Part shown: positions 43,367 through 52,502 of the stretch, in pieces
Layout: each line of letters opens with the position of its first letter
Numbering within the stretch: position 1 is the first letter of the stretch
NCBI GenBank assembly: GCA_021173225.1
Contig: JAJOLK010000003.1
Coordinates: forward strand, 141,418-205,417
Length of the DNA: 64,000 bases
DNA from: Phycisphaerales bacterium PN19_bin_20
Lineage (GTDB): Bacteria > Planctomycetota > Phycisphaerae > Phycisphaerales > UBA1924
Direction of reading: 5' to 3'
Program-made: the position numbers and the translations under genes
The notes under the pieces: generated by a model
Database searches by the model: none
Told to the model about the DNA's origin: nothing
The model's input: the letters and a program-made list of their open reading frames with translations, nothing else

Positions 43367-44950
43367 ATGATCAACGCCCCCGAGCCCAGCGGCCAACCTG
43401 GTGCCTTCGCCAAGCTCTCGCGCCGTGACGTGCTCAAGCTGGCCGGCAGCGCGGCGACGCTGGCGGTCGGGGCGGCGGCGATCGGTGTTGGCGGGCGTGC
43501 GCTGGCGGGGGGCGTAGTAGAGCCTTTGAATGTCAAGCCCACGCCGGGCCTGCTGCGGTTTCGGCTGACGGCGACGCCGGCGTTCGTGCAGATGCGGCCG
43601 GGTGCGATGACGGCGGTGTGGCGGTTCCGTTATCGGCTGCTGGAGGGCGACGGGTCTTACCTGACGCCGGGGCCGGGGTTCATGGGCCCGACGATCCGTG
43701 TGCCGCGCGGGACGCGGGTGATTTGCGACTACAGCAACAACCTGAGCGAGATCAGCAACGTGCACTGGCACGGGCTGGACATTCCGGCGGACCAGGACGG
43801 GCACCCGAAGGACTTTGTTGAGCCCGGCGGGACGCGCCGGTATGACTTCGTGGTCGATCAGCCCGCGGGCACGTGCTGGTATCACCCGCACCCCGACATG
43901 CGGACGGGCCCGCAGGTGTACATGGGCCTTGCAGGGCTGTTTATCGTGACGGACAAGGAAGAGGCCAAGTCTCGCCTGCCGCAGCGCGAGCTGGCGCTGG
44001 TGTTGCAGGACCGGCAGTTTGGTGCGGGCAACGGCCTGGTCTACGGCGATCCGTCGGGCGTGGTGGGGATGCTGGGCAACGTGGTGCAGGTCAATGGCGA
44101 GCAGCTTCCGACCCTTGCGCTGGCGGCGGGCCCGGTGCGGCTGCGGCTGTTGAACGCGAGCAACTCACGGATCTACAAGCTTGCGCTCAGCGACGGCACG
44201 CCCCTGACGGTGGTGGGGACTGACAACGCGGTGCTTCCGACGGCGGTGAATCGCGGGTACTTGATGCTCTCGCCGGGCGAGCGCGCGGACGTGTGGCTTG
44301 ACCTCTCGGCGCGGGCCAACAGCGAGGTGCTGACGCTGCGGAGCCTGAGCTTCAACCCGTTCATGATGGGCTCGAGCTCGCTGGTAAACGGGGCGGCGTT
44401 TGATGTGTGCCGCTTCCAGACCAGCACCGCGCCGACCACGCCGGCGGCTGCGCCCGGCGCGCTGGTGCCCTTTGAGGCGTACACGCTGGCGGGGGCGAGC
44501 AACGCGGCGAACCCGCGGCTGTACCCGATCGGGCGCGACACGACGACGAACCCTGACTTGTGCCAGCCGTGCTGGACGCTCAACGGCGTGCTGTACACCC
44601 TGACGGGGCTTGAGAGCAACGAGACGGTGCCGGCGGACACGCTGGAGGTGCTGCAGGTGGACAATCCGGCGAACGGGCCGGTGATGCCGCACCCGATCCA
44701 CTTTCATGGTCGGGCGTTTCAGGTGCTGTCACGGGCGCGGGTGACGGGCAACTCGTCGACGCAGACGTCTTACAACGGGGTGAAGGACGGGTTCGTTGAC
44801 AGCGGGTGGAAGGACACGGTGCTGGTCTGGCCCGGCGAGCGCGTGCAGGTGCTGATGAAGTGGACAACGCACCGCGGCTTGTTTGTGTACCACTGCCACA
44901 ACCTCGAGCACGAGGACATGGGCATGATGCGGAACTTGCTGGTGGTGTGA
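43367..44950 (+). CDS. Tat-exported multicopper oxidase
   Basis: A 527-residue multicopper oxidase (laccase/bilirubin oxidase/CueO type). The signal peptide is of the twin-arginine type (LSRRDVLKLAGSAATLAVG), so it is exported folded. The four copper-binding segments are present: HWHGLDIPADQDG, WYHPHPDMRTG, HPIHFHGRAFQVL and HCHNLEHEDMGMM. The last provides the type 1 copper Cys-His and the axial Met, typical of high-potential enzymes such as CotA or bilirubin oxidase. ATG 43367 follows GAGGA, and the frame upstream is open but not homologous. It is likely involved in copper, manganese or phenol oxidation. Confidence 0.93.
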   Translation: MINAPEPSGQPGAFAKLSRRDVLKLAGSAATLAVGAAAIGVGGRALAGGVVEPLNVKPTPGLLRFRLTATPAFVQMRPGAMTAVWRFRYRLLEGDGSYLTPGPGFMGPTIRVPRGTRVICDYSNNLSEISNVHWHGLDIPADQDGHPKDFVEPGGTRRYDFVVDQPAGTCWYHPHPDMRTGPQVYMGLAGLFIVTDKEEAKSRLPQRELALVLQDRQFGAGNGLVYGDPSGVVGMLGNVVQVNGEQLPTLALAAGPVRLRLLNASNSRIYKLALSDGTPLTVVGTDNAVLPTAVNRGYLMLSPGERADVWLDLSARANSEVLTLRSLSFNPFMMGSSSLVNGAAFDVCRFQTSTAPTTPAAAPGALVPFEAYTLAGASNAANPRLYPIGRDTTTNPDLCQPCWTLNGVLYTLTGLESNETVPADTLEVLQVDNPANGPVMPHPIHFHGRAFQVLSRARVTGNSSTQTSYNGVKDGFVDSGWKDTVLVWPGERVQVLMKWTTHRGLFVYHCHNLEHEDMGMMRNLLVV

Positions 44951-44982
44951 GGGCGTGAGCGCGTTGGTTCGCGAGCGTTCGT

Positions 44983-46713
44983 TCACGCGCGGCTGGCCGC
45001 GCGGTGGGCGTCAAAGGCGAAGAGCCCGGCGAGGGCGAGCAGCGCGAGCGCGACGGGGGCGTTGAGGATCGCGGGGTTGAGCGCGCCGGTGGGTGTGCGC
45101 CATATCCCGGCGGCCAAGTCTCGCACGCCGACGAAGGCCTGAAGCCCGAGTGCGGCGACGGAGACGGCGGCGATCAGCAGCATGGGGATGACGACGAAGG
45201 CGCGGGCCTTGCCGGTGCGTTTGAGCCAGACGGCTACGCCCATGAGCGTCAGTGCGGCGAGGAGCTGGTTGGCGGAGCCAAAGAGCGTCCAGAAGAGTCG
45301 GTAGCCCTCGGGGTCACTGGTCAGCAAGATGGCCAGGGGCGCGGCGCAGGTGAGGGCGGCGAAGGCCAGGCCCCAGGCGAGCGTGCGTTTACCGGTGAGT
45401 TCGGCGAGCAGGTAGCGGCCCAGGCGCGTGGTGATGTCGAGTGTGTCAAAGACGAAGGTGGAGAAGGCCATCGCGCCGAAGGTGGCGCAGAAGAGGAAGG
45501 CGTCTGGCCCGAGGAAGGTGGTCAGGAAGCGGGCGATGCCCTGGCCGTAGATCGTGGCGGGGGATTGCCCCTTGGCGTCAGCGGGGAGGATGATCATGAC
45601 GGTGGCGAGTGCGATGACGGCGATGAGGCCTTCGAGGAGCATGGCGCCGAAGCCCACGGAGCGGCAGTGAGACTCTTTGGCGATCTGCTTGCTGGTGGTG
45701 CCGCCGCAGATCAGGCCGTGGAAGCCCGAGCACGCGCCGCAGGCGATGGTGACAAAGAGGAAGGGGAAGATGAGGCTGGTGACCGGGAGCGGCGCGCCGG
45801 GTGTGGCGAGGCTCTGCCATGGCGCGGGTGTGAGTATGGCGGCGACGGAGTCTGTGATCGCGGGCTGCTGGACGGTGAAGCCGCCGGCGAGGAGCCCGAG
45901 GATGCCGATGATCAAGACGAGGTAGAGGACCCATCCGCCCAGGTAGCCGCGGGGCTGCTGCAGGACCCAGACCGGGAGCATGCTGGCGACGAGGCAGTAG
46001 GCGAGGATGAGCACGTACCAGGTGCTTGCGCCCAGGTTGAGCAGTGTGTCGAGCTTCATGCCGGCGTAGACACACGCGAGGGTGGCGGGAACGAAGATGA
46101 CGGTGACGAGCCAGAGCGGCGGCTTGAGGAAGCGTTGCACGAGGCCCAGGATGACGGCGAGGCCGAGGTAAAGGGTGCTGGCCATCGCGACCGCGCCGCC
46201 CTTGTTGAAGGTGGTTTGCAGGCCTTCAAGCTCCTCGGACTTGCCGACGAACGAGGCGGCGGTGATCTGCGTGAAGGCGACGACGATGTAGAGCATGGCC
46301 AGCCAGATGAAGGCGGCGAGTGTGATCCAGGCTCGCTGGCCCAGGTGTGTGCGGGCGACATCAGCGATGGAGTGGGCACCGTGGCGGACCGAGGCGATGA
46401 GAGCTGAGAGGTCATGCACTGCGCCGATAAAGACCACGCCAAGAAGGATCCAGAGCAGGGCGGGGAGCCAGCCGAAGGCGAGGCAGGCGAAAATGGGCCC
46501 TGCGATGGGCCCGGCGGCGGCGATGGCGGAGAGGTGCTGGGCGAGCAGATAGAGGGGCTTGGTGGGGATGAAGTCGACGCCGTCGGCTTTGGCGGTGGCG
46601 GGCGTGGTGGCGTTGTCGTCAAGGGCGTAGCGTCGCGCGACGTGCTTGCCGTAGAGCAGGTAGCCGGCGGCGAGTGCGGCGAGTGCGATGAGTGCGAGCG
46701 GCCAGAGGGGCAT
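44983..46713 (-). CDS. Carbon starvation CstA-family peptide/pyruvate transporter
   Basis: A 576-residue membrane protein of the CstA family with about 16 helices. Family segments include DGVDFIPTKPLYLLAQHLSAIAAAGPIAGP, HDLSALIASVRHGAHSI and CGACSGFHGLICGGTTSKQIAKE. Members import peptides or pyruvate. It is shorter than E. coli CstA (about 700 residues), but it matches the length of the shorter bacterial group. ATG 46713 is used. It lies just downstream of the terminator of the preceding gene on the same strand, so it needs its own promoter. Confidence 0.92.
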   Translation of the reverse strand: MPLWPLALIALAALAAGYLLYGKHVARRYALDDNATTPATAKADGVDFIPTKPLYLLAQHLSAIAAAGPIAGPIFACLAFGWLPALLWILLGVVFIGAVHDLSALIASVRHGAHSIADVARTHLGQRAWITLAAFIWLAMLYIVVAFTQITAASFVGKSEELEGLQTTFNKGGAVAMASTLYLGLAVILGLVQRFLKPPLWLVTVIFVPATLACVYAGMKLDTLLNLGASTWYVLILAYCLVASMLPVWVLQQPRGYLGGWVLYLVLIIGILGLLAGGFTVQQPAITDSVAAILTPAPWQSLATPGAPLPVTSLIFPFLFVTIACGACSGFHGLICGGTTSKQIAKESHCRSVGFGAMLLEGLIAVIALATVMIILPADAKGQSPATIYGQGIARFLTTFLGPDAFLFCATFGAMAFSTFVFDTLDITTRLGRYLLAELTGKRTLAWGLAFAALTCAAPLAILLTSDPEGYRLFWTLFGSANQLLAALTLMGVAVWLKRTGKARAFVVIPMLLIAAVSVAALGLQAFVGVRDLAAGIWRTPTGALNPAILNAPVALALLALAGLFAFDAHRAASRA

Positions 46714-46740
46714 GGCTTGAGTATGGCGAGGTGTTGGGCG

Positions 46741-46773
46741 AGAAACAAACAACCCCCCGCGCGGTGCGGGGGG
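46741..46773 (-). terminator. Intrinsic terminator of the dockerin-tailed secreted protein gene
   Basis: On the minus strand, GCGGGGGG pairs with CCCCCCGC (46773-46766 with 46760-46753) around a five-base loop, followed by TTGTTTGTTTCT. It is about 77 bases after the stop of the upstream minus-strand gene (46850). A compact 8-bp all-GC stem with a T-rich tail is the clearest intrinsic terminator in the window. Confidence 0.8.
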
Positions 46774-46849
46774 CTGGGTGGGTGAAGGTGGGTTGGTTGG
46801 TGTGGGTTGTTGCTGTGGGCTCTACGTTGAGCAGAGCCGGTTTCGTAGA

Positions 46850-48175
46850 TCAGCAGGCGACGGTGAAGGCGTTGATGAAGACGATGATGTCGTCGGCGGT
46901 GAACTCGCCGTCAGCGCCGAGCGACTGGCCTGGGCCGGCGATGTCGCCGCGGGCGTCGCGGTTGGAGAAGCGGTTGATGAAGAGGATGATGTCGTCAGCG
47001 GTGAGTTCGCCGTCGGGGCGTCCGAGCTGGCCTGGGCTGGCGATGTCTGAGCGTCCGCAGGGGCGGGTGATGGTGGCGCGGTAGGCCTGGATGCGGTTGG
47101 CGTTGTCGCGTGCGAAGCCGACGACGACGGTGCCGTTGGCAGAGACGTCGGTGATGGCGTCGACGTTCCAGCCTGCGGGTACGAGGGTGCCCAGGAGAGC
47201 CTGGAGGTCAACGGTCTGTCCGAACCGCCAGAAGGCTGCAGCGCTGCCGCCGTTGGTGCGCTGGGCGACGCCGACGGTGACGGATGCGTCGGCGGAGACG
47301 GCGAGGGCGGAGGAGCCGAAGCCACCGAGGCTTGGGAGGTTGACGGCGGTGATGGAGCCGCCGCCGTTGGGCCTTGTCCAGCGAACACCGCGGGTGCCTG
47401 AGGGTGAGTTTTCGGTGCCGACGATGACCGAGCCGTCGCCTGAGACGCAGTTGGCCTCGGCGGAAGAAGCGAGGGCGGAGATGGGGAGTGTGGTGGCGGT
47501 GAAGGCGAGCGGGGTGGAGGAGGTGCGTTCCCAGAGTGCTGGAGTGCGGATGCTGTTGTTGGTGCCTGAGCGCCAGCCAGCGGTGAACTGCGCGGTGTTG
47601 TTGGTGCTGGTAGCGGCGCCTTGTGCGGCGGTGCCGAGGGGTAAGTTGACGAGTCCGGCGGTGCTATTGAAGTAGAAGGGGGCGGAGGTGAAGGCGAGAG
47701 TGCCGTTGATGCGACCGACGAAGGTTTCGCCGTCGGCAGAGAGGTCTGTGGCCTCGCTGGCTCTTTCGCCGATGGCGAAGGGTGCGCGGGGGGAGCGTGA
47801 GGCGCGTTCAGCGCCTGAGAGGCCTTGCGCGCCGGCGATGATGCCGGTGTCAGTGACGGCAAAGGCGGAGGACTCATTGCCCACGGGGACGGGCCAGACG
47901 ATGACCATGCCGGTGCCGGGCCGCCAGGCGAAGGCTTCGTTACCTGCGAACGAGCCGCTGGATCCGACGACGATCTGGCCGTTGGGCGAGACGCCTGCGG
48001 CCTGGCTGACAAAGCCGCCCGAGAGAAATCCCAGGGGGGTGAAGGAGTACGGAACGAGTGTCGGGGCGCCTGCGAGGGCACCGGCGGTGCAGGCGGCTGC
48101 GGCGGCCAGCGCGAGTAGGGCGTGTCGGCTTAAGCGACCAGAAAGGACGCGCGAACGAACAACATAGATCGCCAT
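46850..48175 (-). CDS. Secreted HAF-repeat protein with dockerin-like double C-terminal motif
   Basis: A 441-residue secreted protein. ATG 48175 has a strong purine-rich ribosome site (GGAGGAGAGGAG) and a signal peptide (hydrophobic core ALLALAAAAACTAGALAG). The body has repeated HAF-type motifs: GVSPNGQIVVGSS, DLSADGETFVG, CVSGDGSVIVG, AVSADASVTVG, DVSANGTVVVG. The C-terminus has two near-identical dockerin-like units, DIASPGQLGRPDGELTADD and DIAGPGQSLGADGEFTADD, each followed by an II-x-FIN-x-F helix, and ends in Cys. This is consistent with the dockerin-like tails recognised in Phycisphaerales surface proteins. It may be surface-anchored. Confidence 0.85.
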   Translation of the reverse strand: MAIYVVRSRVLSGRLSRHALLALAAAAACTAGALAGAPTLVPYSFTPLGFLSGGFVSQAAGVSPNGQIVVGSSGSFAGNEAFAWRPGTGMVIVWPVPVGNESSAFAVTDTGIIAGAQGLSGAERASRSPRAPFAIGERASEATDLSADGETFVGRINGTLAFTSAPFYFNSTAGLVNLPLGTAAQGAATSTNNTAQFTAGWRSGTNNSIRTPALWERTSSTPLAFTATTLPISALASSAEANCVSGDGSVIVGTENSPSGTRGVRWTRPNGGGSITAVNLPSLGGFGSSALAVSADASVTVGVAQRTNGGSAAAFWRFGQTVDLQALLGTLVPAGWNVDAITDVSANGTVVVGFARDNANRIQAYRATITRPCGRSDIASPGQLGRPDGELTADDIILFINRFSNRDARGDIAGPGQSLGADGEFTADDIIVFINAFTVAC

Positions 48176-48402
48176 GGGGGGTCTCCTCTCCTCCGGTGAC
48201 AGCATTTCGGCGGCCCGGGCTGCTAAGGAGCGGGGGCGTCGGCCAAAATCTATCACAAGTCCCTGATGCGTCAAGGGGTTTGGGCAAAAAGGCGCGAGAA
48301 TGTTGGAACCGCGCACAAGCTATACCGCTGCGACCCGATCGGAACCCGATCCGGTGGGGTAAAAGTGGGGGTTTGGTCAACCCGGGTGGGTGTGGTGGGG
48401 GC

Positions 48403-49830
48403 TTAGGGGTTGGTGATGGCGGGTGGGTTGGCGTCGCTGTGGGCGGGCTGGCCGTAGGCATCGGCGGCGTCTTGGTCGTAGTCGATGGGTTGGTCGTCGT
48501 GAGCGGAGAGGTCTGGTGCGAGGCCGAGCTTGACGTCGCGCTCTTGGGCGTAGACGAGCTTGGCGGTGATCCACATGTAGAAGAAGAGGGAGGGTGCGTT
48601 GAGCAGGGCACCTTGTTTGAGGTTCATGAGGAAGGTGAAGAGCGTGAGGCCGATCCAGGCGACGGCGAGGGAGCGTTGGTGCTGGTCAAGGTCGAGGACT
48701 TTGATCCAGCGTGCGCTGGCAAGGGCGGTAAAGAGCAGGGCGAGGCCGAGGAAGCCCATGCCCACGAGCCCGTACTCGACGAAGGATTCGATGATGACGT
48801 TGTGCGGGTACCAGAAGCCGATGTCGGTGTTGAAGAAGATGGAGTTGAAGGCGGAGGCGCCGAGGCCTTGGATCCAGAAGGCGGGGGCGTTGAGGTAGGC
48901 TTCGGCTGAGACGAGGGCCATGTTGAAGCGGTCGGCTAAACCGCCCCTGACCTCGGTGGTGGACCAGCGGGACTGGCCTTGGGCGCCGAAGACGATGGAG
49001 TAGATGACGTAGAGGACGCCGCCGGAGAAGGCGCCGAAGACCATGACGGTGACGAACTGTCCGATGTTGCGTCGTGCGGCGGCGAGTGGAAAGAGCAGGG
49101 CCGAGCAGGCGACGGCACCGAGAACTTGGCCACGCGAGCCTGAGGCGAGGGCGACGATGAGCCCGGAGATGAAGGCCAGGTTCTGGACGGCGAGCCAGAA
49201 CTTGGACTTGTCTTTGCCGCGGTAAAGGGCGGCGATGATGGCTTGGCCTGCGCCGAAGTCGGCGAGGGCGAGGGGGTTGGTGCGGAAGTCACCGACGCCG
49301 GCGATGTAGCCGAGGTCAACGCCCAGGCGTCCACCGACGATGTCGGTGCGTGGGCTGACGGCGATGAAGACGGCGATGACGATACCCGAGAGCATCATGG
49401 CCTTGAAGTTGATGTCGAGGTCCTCTGTGCGGCGGACGAGCAGGGGGACGACGGTCATCTGCATGAGGAAGTAGGGCCAGGAGATGCCCAGGAAGTGCCA
49501 GGCGGCGCCGGGGGAGGGCGTCCAGAGGATGGACAGGAGCATCCAGGCGAGCAGGAGGGTGAGGGCGATGCCGACGCGGTTGATATAACCGGTAAACAGG
49601 TCCTGCCCGCGGAGGAAGGCGTTGCCGAGGCAGAAGAAGCAGATGGCGAAGACGGCGGCGTTGGTGGCCCAGGCGTACTGGAAGATCAGGACGGGCTGAT
49701 AGCTCTGGAGGATCTGCTCGACGGCGAACATTGAGATGAAGGCGGTAAGGGCGAGGGGGGGGCGGATGACGCAGGCGGCGACGCCGCCGGCGCAGAGGCC
49801 CACGAACAGGATGAAGAGTGCGAGTTCCAT
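48403..49830 (-). CDS. O-antigen ligase/polymerase-family membrane protein
   Basis: A 475-residue membrane protein of the Wzy/WaaL family with about 11 helices. The conserved periplasmic loop is visible as QGLGASAFNSIFFNTDIGFW followed by YPHNVIIESFVEYGLVGMGF, where the P-H-N motif and preceding Gly-rich turn are typical of O-antigen ligases. It could ligate or polymerise surface polysaccharide. The C-terminal 50 residues are Asp/Gln-rich and soluble. It has no other O-antigen gene next to it and is divergent from the GH56-like gene across a 381-base region. Confidence 0.86.
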   Translation of the reverse strand: MELALFILFVGLCAGGVAACVIRPPLALTAFISMFAVEQILQSYQPVLIFQYAWATNAAVFAICFFCLGNAFLRGQDLFTGYINRVGIALTLLLAWMLLSILWTPSPGAAWHFLGISWPYFLMQMTVVPLLVRRTEDLDINFKAMMLSGIVIAVFIAVSPRTDIVGGRLGVDLGYIAGVGDFRTNPLALADFGAGQAIIAALYRGKDKSKFWLAVQNLAFISGLIVALASGSRGQVLGAVACSALLFPLAAARRNIGQFVTVMVFGAFSGGVLYVIYSIVFGAQGQSRWSTTEVRGGLADRFNMALVSAEAYLNAPAFWIQGLGASAFNSIFFNTDIGFWYPHNVIIESFVEYGLVGMGFLGLALLFTALASARWIKVLDLDQHQRSLAVAWIGLTLFTFLMNLKQGALLNAPSLFFYMWITAKLVYAQERDVKLGLAPDLSAHDDQPIDYDQDAADAYGQPAHSDANPPAITNP

Positions 49831-50211
49831 GGTGTTGGCGGCGTCGGGCGTTGGAGCTTGGGCTGCGATACGCCTGCGGGGGTGTGTGGTTCGGGGTTCG
49901 GTGGGTGATCTGGGCAGAATGAGGGAGCCGGTCGAGGATATCTATCGGTCGCTGGGGGCCTTTGGGTTCCGCGTCTGAGGTGGGTTGGATGCTGAAAGAG
50001 GGGCGTGAATCGCGTTTGGTGGCACGAACGAAGCCCTACTGGCCGACAGGCGTCATAGTCGGCATGAGCTACCTGAGGTGCGCAGACGGGCTGGTAGCCC
50101 GGGCTGAAGGGGTATCCGATACTGTGGGGGAGCGGGTCGCGGCGAGGTCGGCCACGGGTGGCCGGACGGAGGCCGGGGCGCGGGCTGGTAAGCGGAACGA
50201 AGGGGAGCCTG
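49831..50211. other. Divergent intergenic region (O-antigen ligase / GH56-like)
   Basis: 381 bases with no supportable gene. It must hold promoters for both divergent genes. A purine-rich AAGGGGAGCC (50199-50208) is the ribosome site of the GH56-like gene. GAGGATATCTATCGG near 49934 contains an AT-rich patch but no convincing -35/-10 pair. Short open frames here have shadow-like Arg/Gly composition. Confidence 0.45.
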
Positions 50212-52362
50212 ATGCTGAAGTCGAACGACGACGTGGGCTTGGCGGAGCTTGGGCTTCCGGCTTGTGTTGGCGGTGTCGCTGTTGGCGCGGGTTCTACTGG
50301 TGGGGGTGGTGGGCGTGGGGTGTTGGGCCGTTTTGGGCGCGGGTTGGTGGTGGCGTTGTCGCTGGTGGCGTCGCTGTGCGTGGTGCCGGCGGCGCTTGGT
50401 CAGACGATGAACTCGGCGCGGACGCACCACCCGGGTGATCCGCGTGAGTTCGCGGTGTACTGGGCGTTCTGGGCGCCTGAGCGGGCGTGGTACAACCTGG
50501 AGATGACGGACGTTCCGTGGCACACCAACTGCACGAGCATCCCGACGGCGTGGGCGGACAAGTATCCGCGTGCGGGCCCGCACATGATCGATCTTTACCC
50601 GGGCGGCAAGGAGGCATTTTACCGCGACCATTTCGCGGGGTTGCGGGTGAATATCGATCTGGTGGCGCCGAATGTGAACTATGACGGGGTGCTGTTTTAC
50701 GACTACGAGTTCTGGGGGCCGTTCTGGACCGGGCACTGGAACGACGCGAGCACTGCTGGGTTGACGGCGGACGACTTCGACCCGATTGACGACTGGCGCG
50801 AGCACATCCGCACGTCGCGTCCGCAGCTGCTGGCGGGGCTTGACGCAACGGGGCAGGAGGAGGTCTTTCGGCAGACGTGGCTTGCGCAGACGCGTGAGTT
50901 CTTCGAGCGGTGTTATCACGAGATGAAGCGTCTTCGGCCGCGGTCGCGGGTGGGGTTCTACAACTTTCCCAGCCAGAACTACTGGGGCTGGAGGAACCCT
51001 GAGCGTGCGGCGCAGCTGCGGTACGCGTACACGACGGAGATGGCGTGGTTCTGGCCGATGGTCGACGTGATCATGTCAAACACGTATGTGTTCTATCAGA
51101 GCGTGGACGCGCAGCGGGCACCGGCGGGTTACTTTGACACGCGAGCTGACTTTGAGAGTTACGTGCGCAGCAACGTGGGGATGGCCATGAGCGTGGCGGG
51201 TGGCAAGCCGGTGCTGAACTTCATCGGTTGGCAGTACCACCCGGCGTACGTGCCTGCGCCGCTGGGCCCGCTGAACGCGTGGAACCTTCGGCGGAGCTTT
51301 GAGATCTCGCGTGAGCTTGGGTGCTCTGGAGTGGTGGTGTTTGGGTGGATCCAGAACCAGCAGCAGTACAACGCGGCGGCGCCGTTCTTTAGGGACACGC
51401 TCAACCCGTTCTTGCGGCAGTTCATGCAGTTGCCGAGCCTTGCGCCGCAGCTGAATCCTGCGCCGTTGACGCCGCCGACTGCGCCGGGGACCGGCCCGGA
51501 TGGGACGGGCGTTGGTGGTGGCAGTAGTCCGCCGCCGAGCGGTCCGGCGGGTGGCGGGGTGAACCCCAACGCGCCGAACGCGCCGAGCGTGCCGAACGCG
51601 CCAGCAGGTCCGGTGACGCCGGAAGCTCCGACGAGCCCGACGGGGCCAGTGGGGCCAGTGGGGCCGGTGGGGCCGGTGGGGCCGGTGGCTCCGGGTGGTT
51701 CTGGCGGGTCGGGGTTTAGTCCGGTGCCGCCGCCGCCGGCGGGCGTGACGCCTGGCCCGGCGGCGGGAGGCGGGTTTGGGCCGCAGGTGCCTGGGCTCGG
51801 ATCGATGATTGATGGTGCGCCTGTGCCGGTGATCCCGACGGGCGGCGGTGTGGCGGGTACGGGTGGGAAGGTCGGCAAGGGCAAGGCGGGGCGTGTGGTG
51901 GTGGCGGCCGCGCCGGTGGGTGTTGGCAGCGTGACAAACGCGGGCAACGGGCGTGGCGTGGCAGTGGTGCTGAGTGCGACTGGTGCGGGTGGTCTGCCTG
52001 GTGCGGCTGATGGCGCGGTTGCGGGCGGCGGGGTGGTGCAGGAGAACGCGACGTTCACGGCCGGGAACTTGATGACGGCGCTCTCGCGTGCGCGCGGGAC
52101 ACTGGTGGAGGCGGGGGCGAACGGGCCGCGCGACTTGGCGGGCAGCGCGCTGGCGCGGTCGGCGGGGATCGGCGTGGGTGCGGCGCGGACGGCGGCGGGG
52201 CGCGATCAGGTGGGGCGCGAGCGGGCTGGGCGCGAGCGGGCTGCGGCGTTGGCGGCGGCGCGGCCCGGTGCCGGGAAGGTTGAGGCTGGGAAGATCGAGC
52301 CCGCGAGGGCGGTGCCGTCGGCGGCTGAGCCGATGATCACGTCGGTGCCGACGGAGCCTTGA
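50212..52362 (+). CDS. Secreted hyaluronidase-like (GH56-like) protein with collagen-like tail
   Basis: A 716-residue exported protein. After the leader, about residues 70-410 resemble the hyaluronidase/GH56 barrel: VLFYDYEFWGPFWTGHW corresponds to the catalytic D-x-E region (D164, E166), and MKRLRPRSRVGFYNFPSQN matches the conserved LRP...GFYxFP segment. AWNLRRSFEISRELGCSGVV matches the late barrel helix and strand. A long low-complexity tail follows: Pro/Gly-rich with a GPVGPVGPVGPV collagen-like run near residue 480, then an Ala/Arg-rich end with GRERAGRERA. ATG 50212 follows AAGGGGAG. The substrate is unknown, possibly an acidic glycosaminoglycan-like or other extracellular polysaccharide. 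Confidence 0.75.
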   Translation: MLKSNDDVGLAELGLPACVGGVAVGAGSTGGGGGRGVLGRFGRGLVVALSLVASLCVVPAALGQTMNSARTHHPGDPREFAVYWAFWAPERAWYNLEMTDVPWHTNCTSIPTAWADKYPRAGPHMIDLYPGGKEAFYRDHFAGLRVNIDLVAPNVNYDGVLFYDYEFWGPFWTGHWNDASTAGLTADDFDPIDDWREHIRTSRPQLLAGLDATGQEEVFRQTWLAQTREFFERCYHEMKRLRPRSRVGFYNFPSQNYWGWRNPERAAQLRYAYTTEMAWFWPMVDVIMSNTYVFYQSVDAQRAPAGYFDTRADFESYVRSNVGMAMSVAGGKPVLNFIGWQYHPAYVPAPLGPLNAWNLRRSFEISRELGCSGVVVFGWIQNQQQYNAAAPFFRDTLNPFLRQFMQLPSLAPQLNPAPLTPPTAPGTGPDGTGVGGGSSPPPSGPAGGGVNPNAPNAPSVPNAPAGPVTPEAPTSPTGPVGPVGPVGPVGPVAPGGSGGSGFSPVPPPPAGVTPGPAAGGGFGPQVPGLGSMIDGAPVPVIPTGGGVAGTGGKVGKGKAGRVVVAAAPVGVGSVTNAGNGRGVAVVLSATGAGGLPGAADGAVAGGGVVQENATFTAGNLMTALSRARGTLVEAGANGPRDLAGSALARSAGIGVGAARTAAGRDQVGRERAGRERAAALAAARPGAGKVEAGKIEPARAVPSAAEPMITSVPTEP

Positions 52363-52502
52363 GTGGTGGCATGGGGTGTGAGGCGGAGTGCGTGTGGGGG
52401 ACGTGGGCGTGCGTGTGCCGCTACACTCGGCCCGCGTGGCCCTGCACCGCTTTGGCGTGCGTGTTGGGCGCGGAATATCGCACGACCGACCCAAGGACCA
52501 CC

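Noticed and set aside
45004..46407. 467-residue acidic plus-strand frame opposite the CstA-like gene
   Set aside because: The Glu/Gly/Asp-rich composition is the typical mirror image of a hydrophobic membrane protein read in antisense.
51641..51700. GPV repeats considered as a separate collagen gene
   Set aside because: They are in frame with the GH56-like protein and flanked by its Pro/Gly-rich tail, so they are part of that protein.
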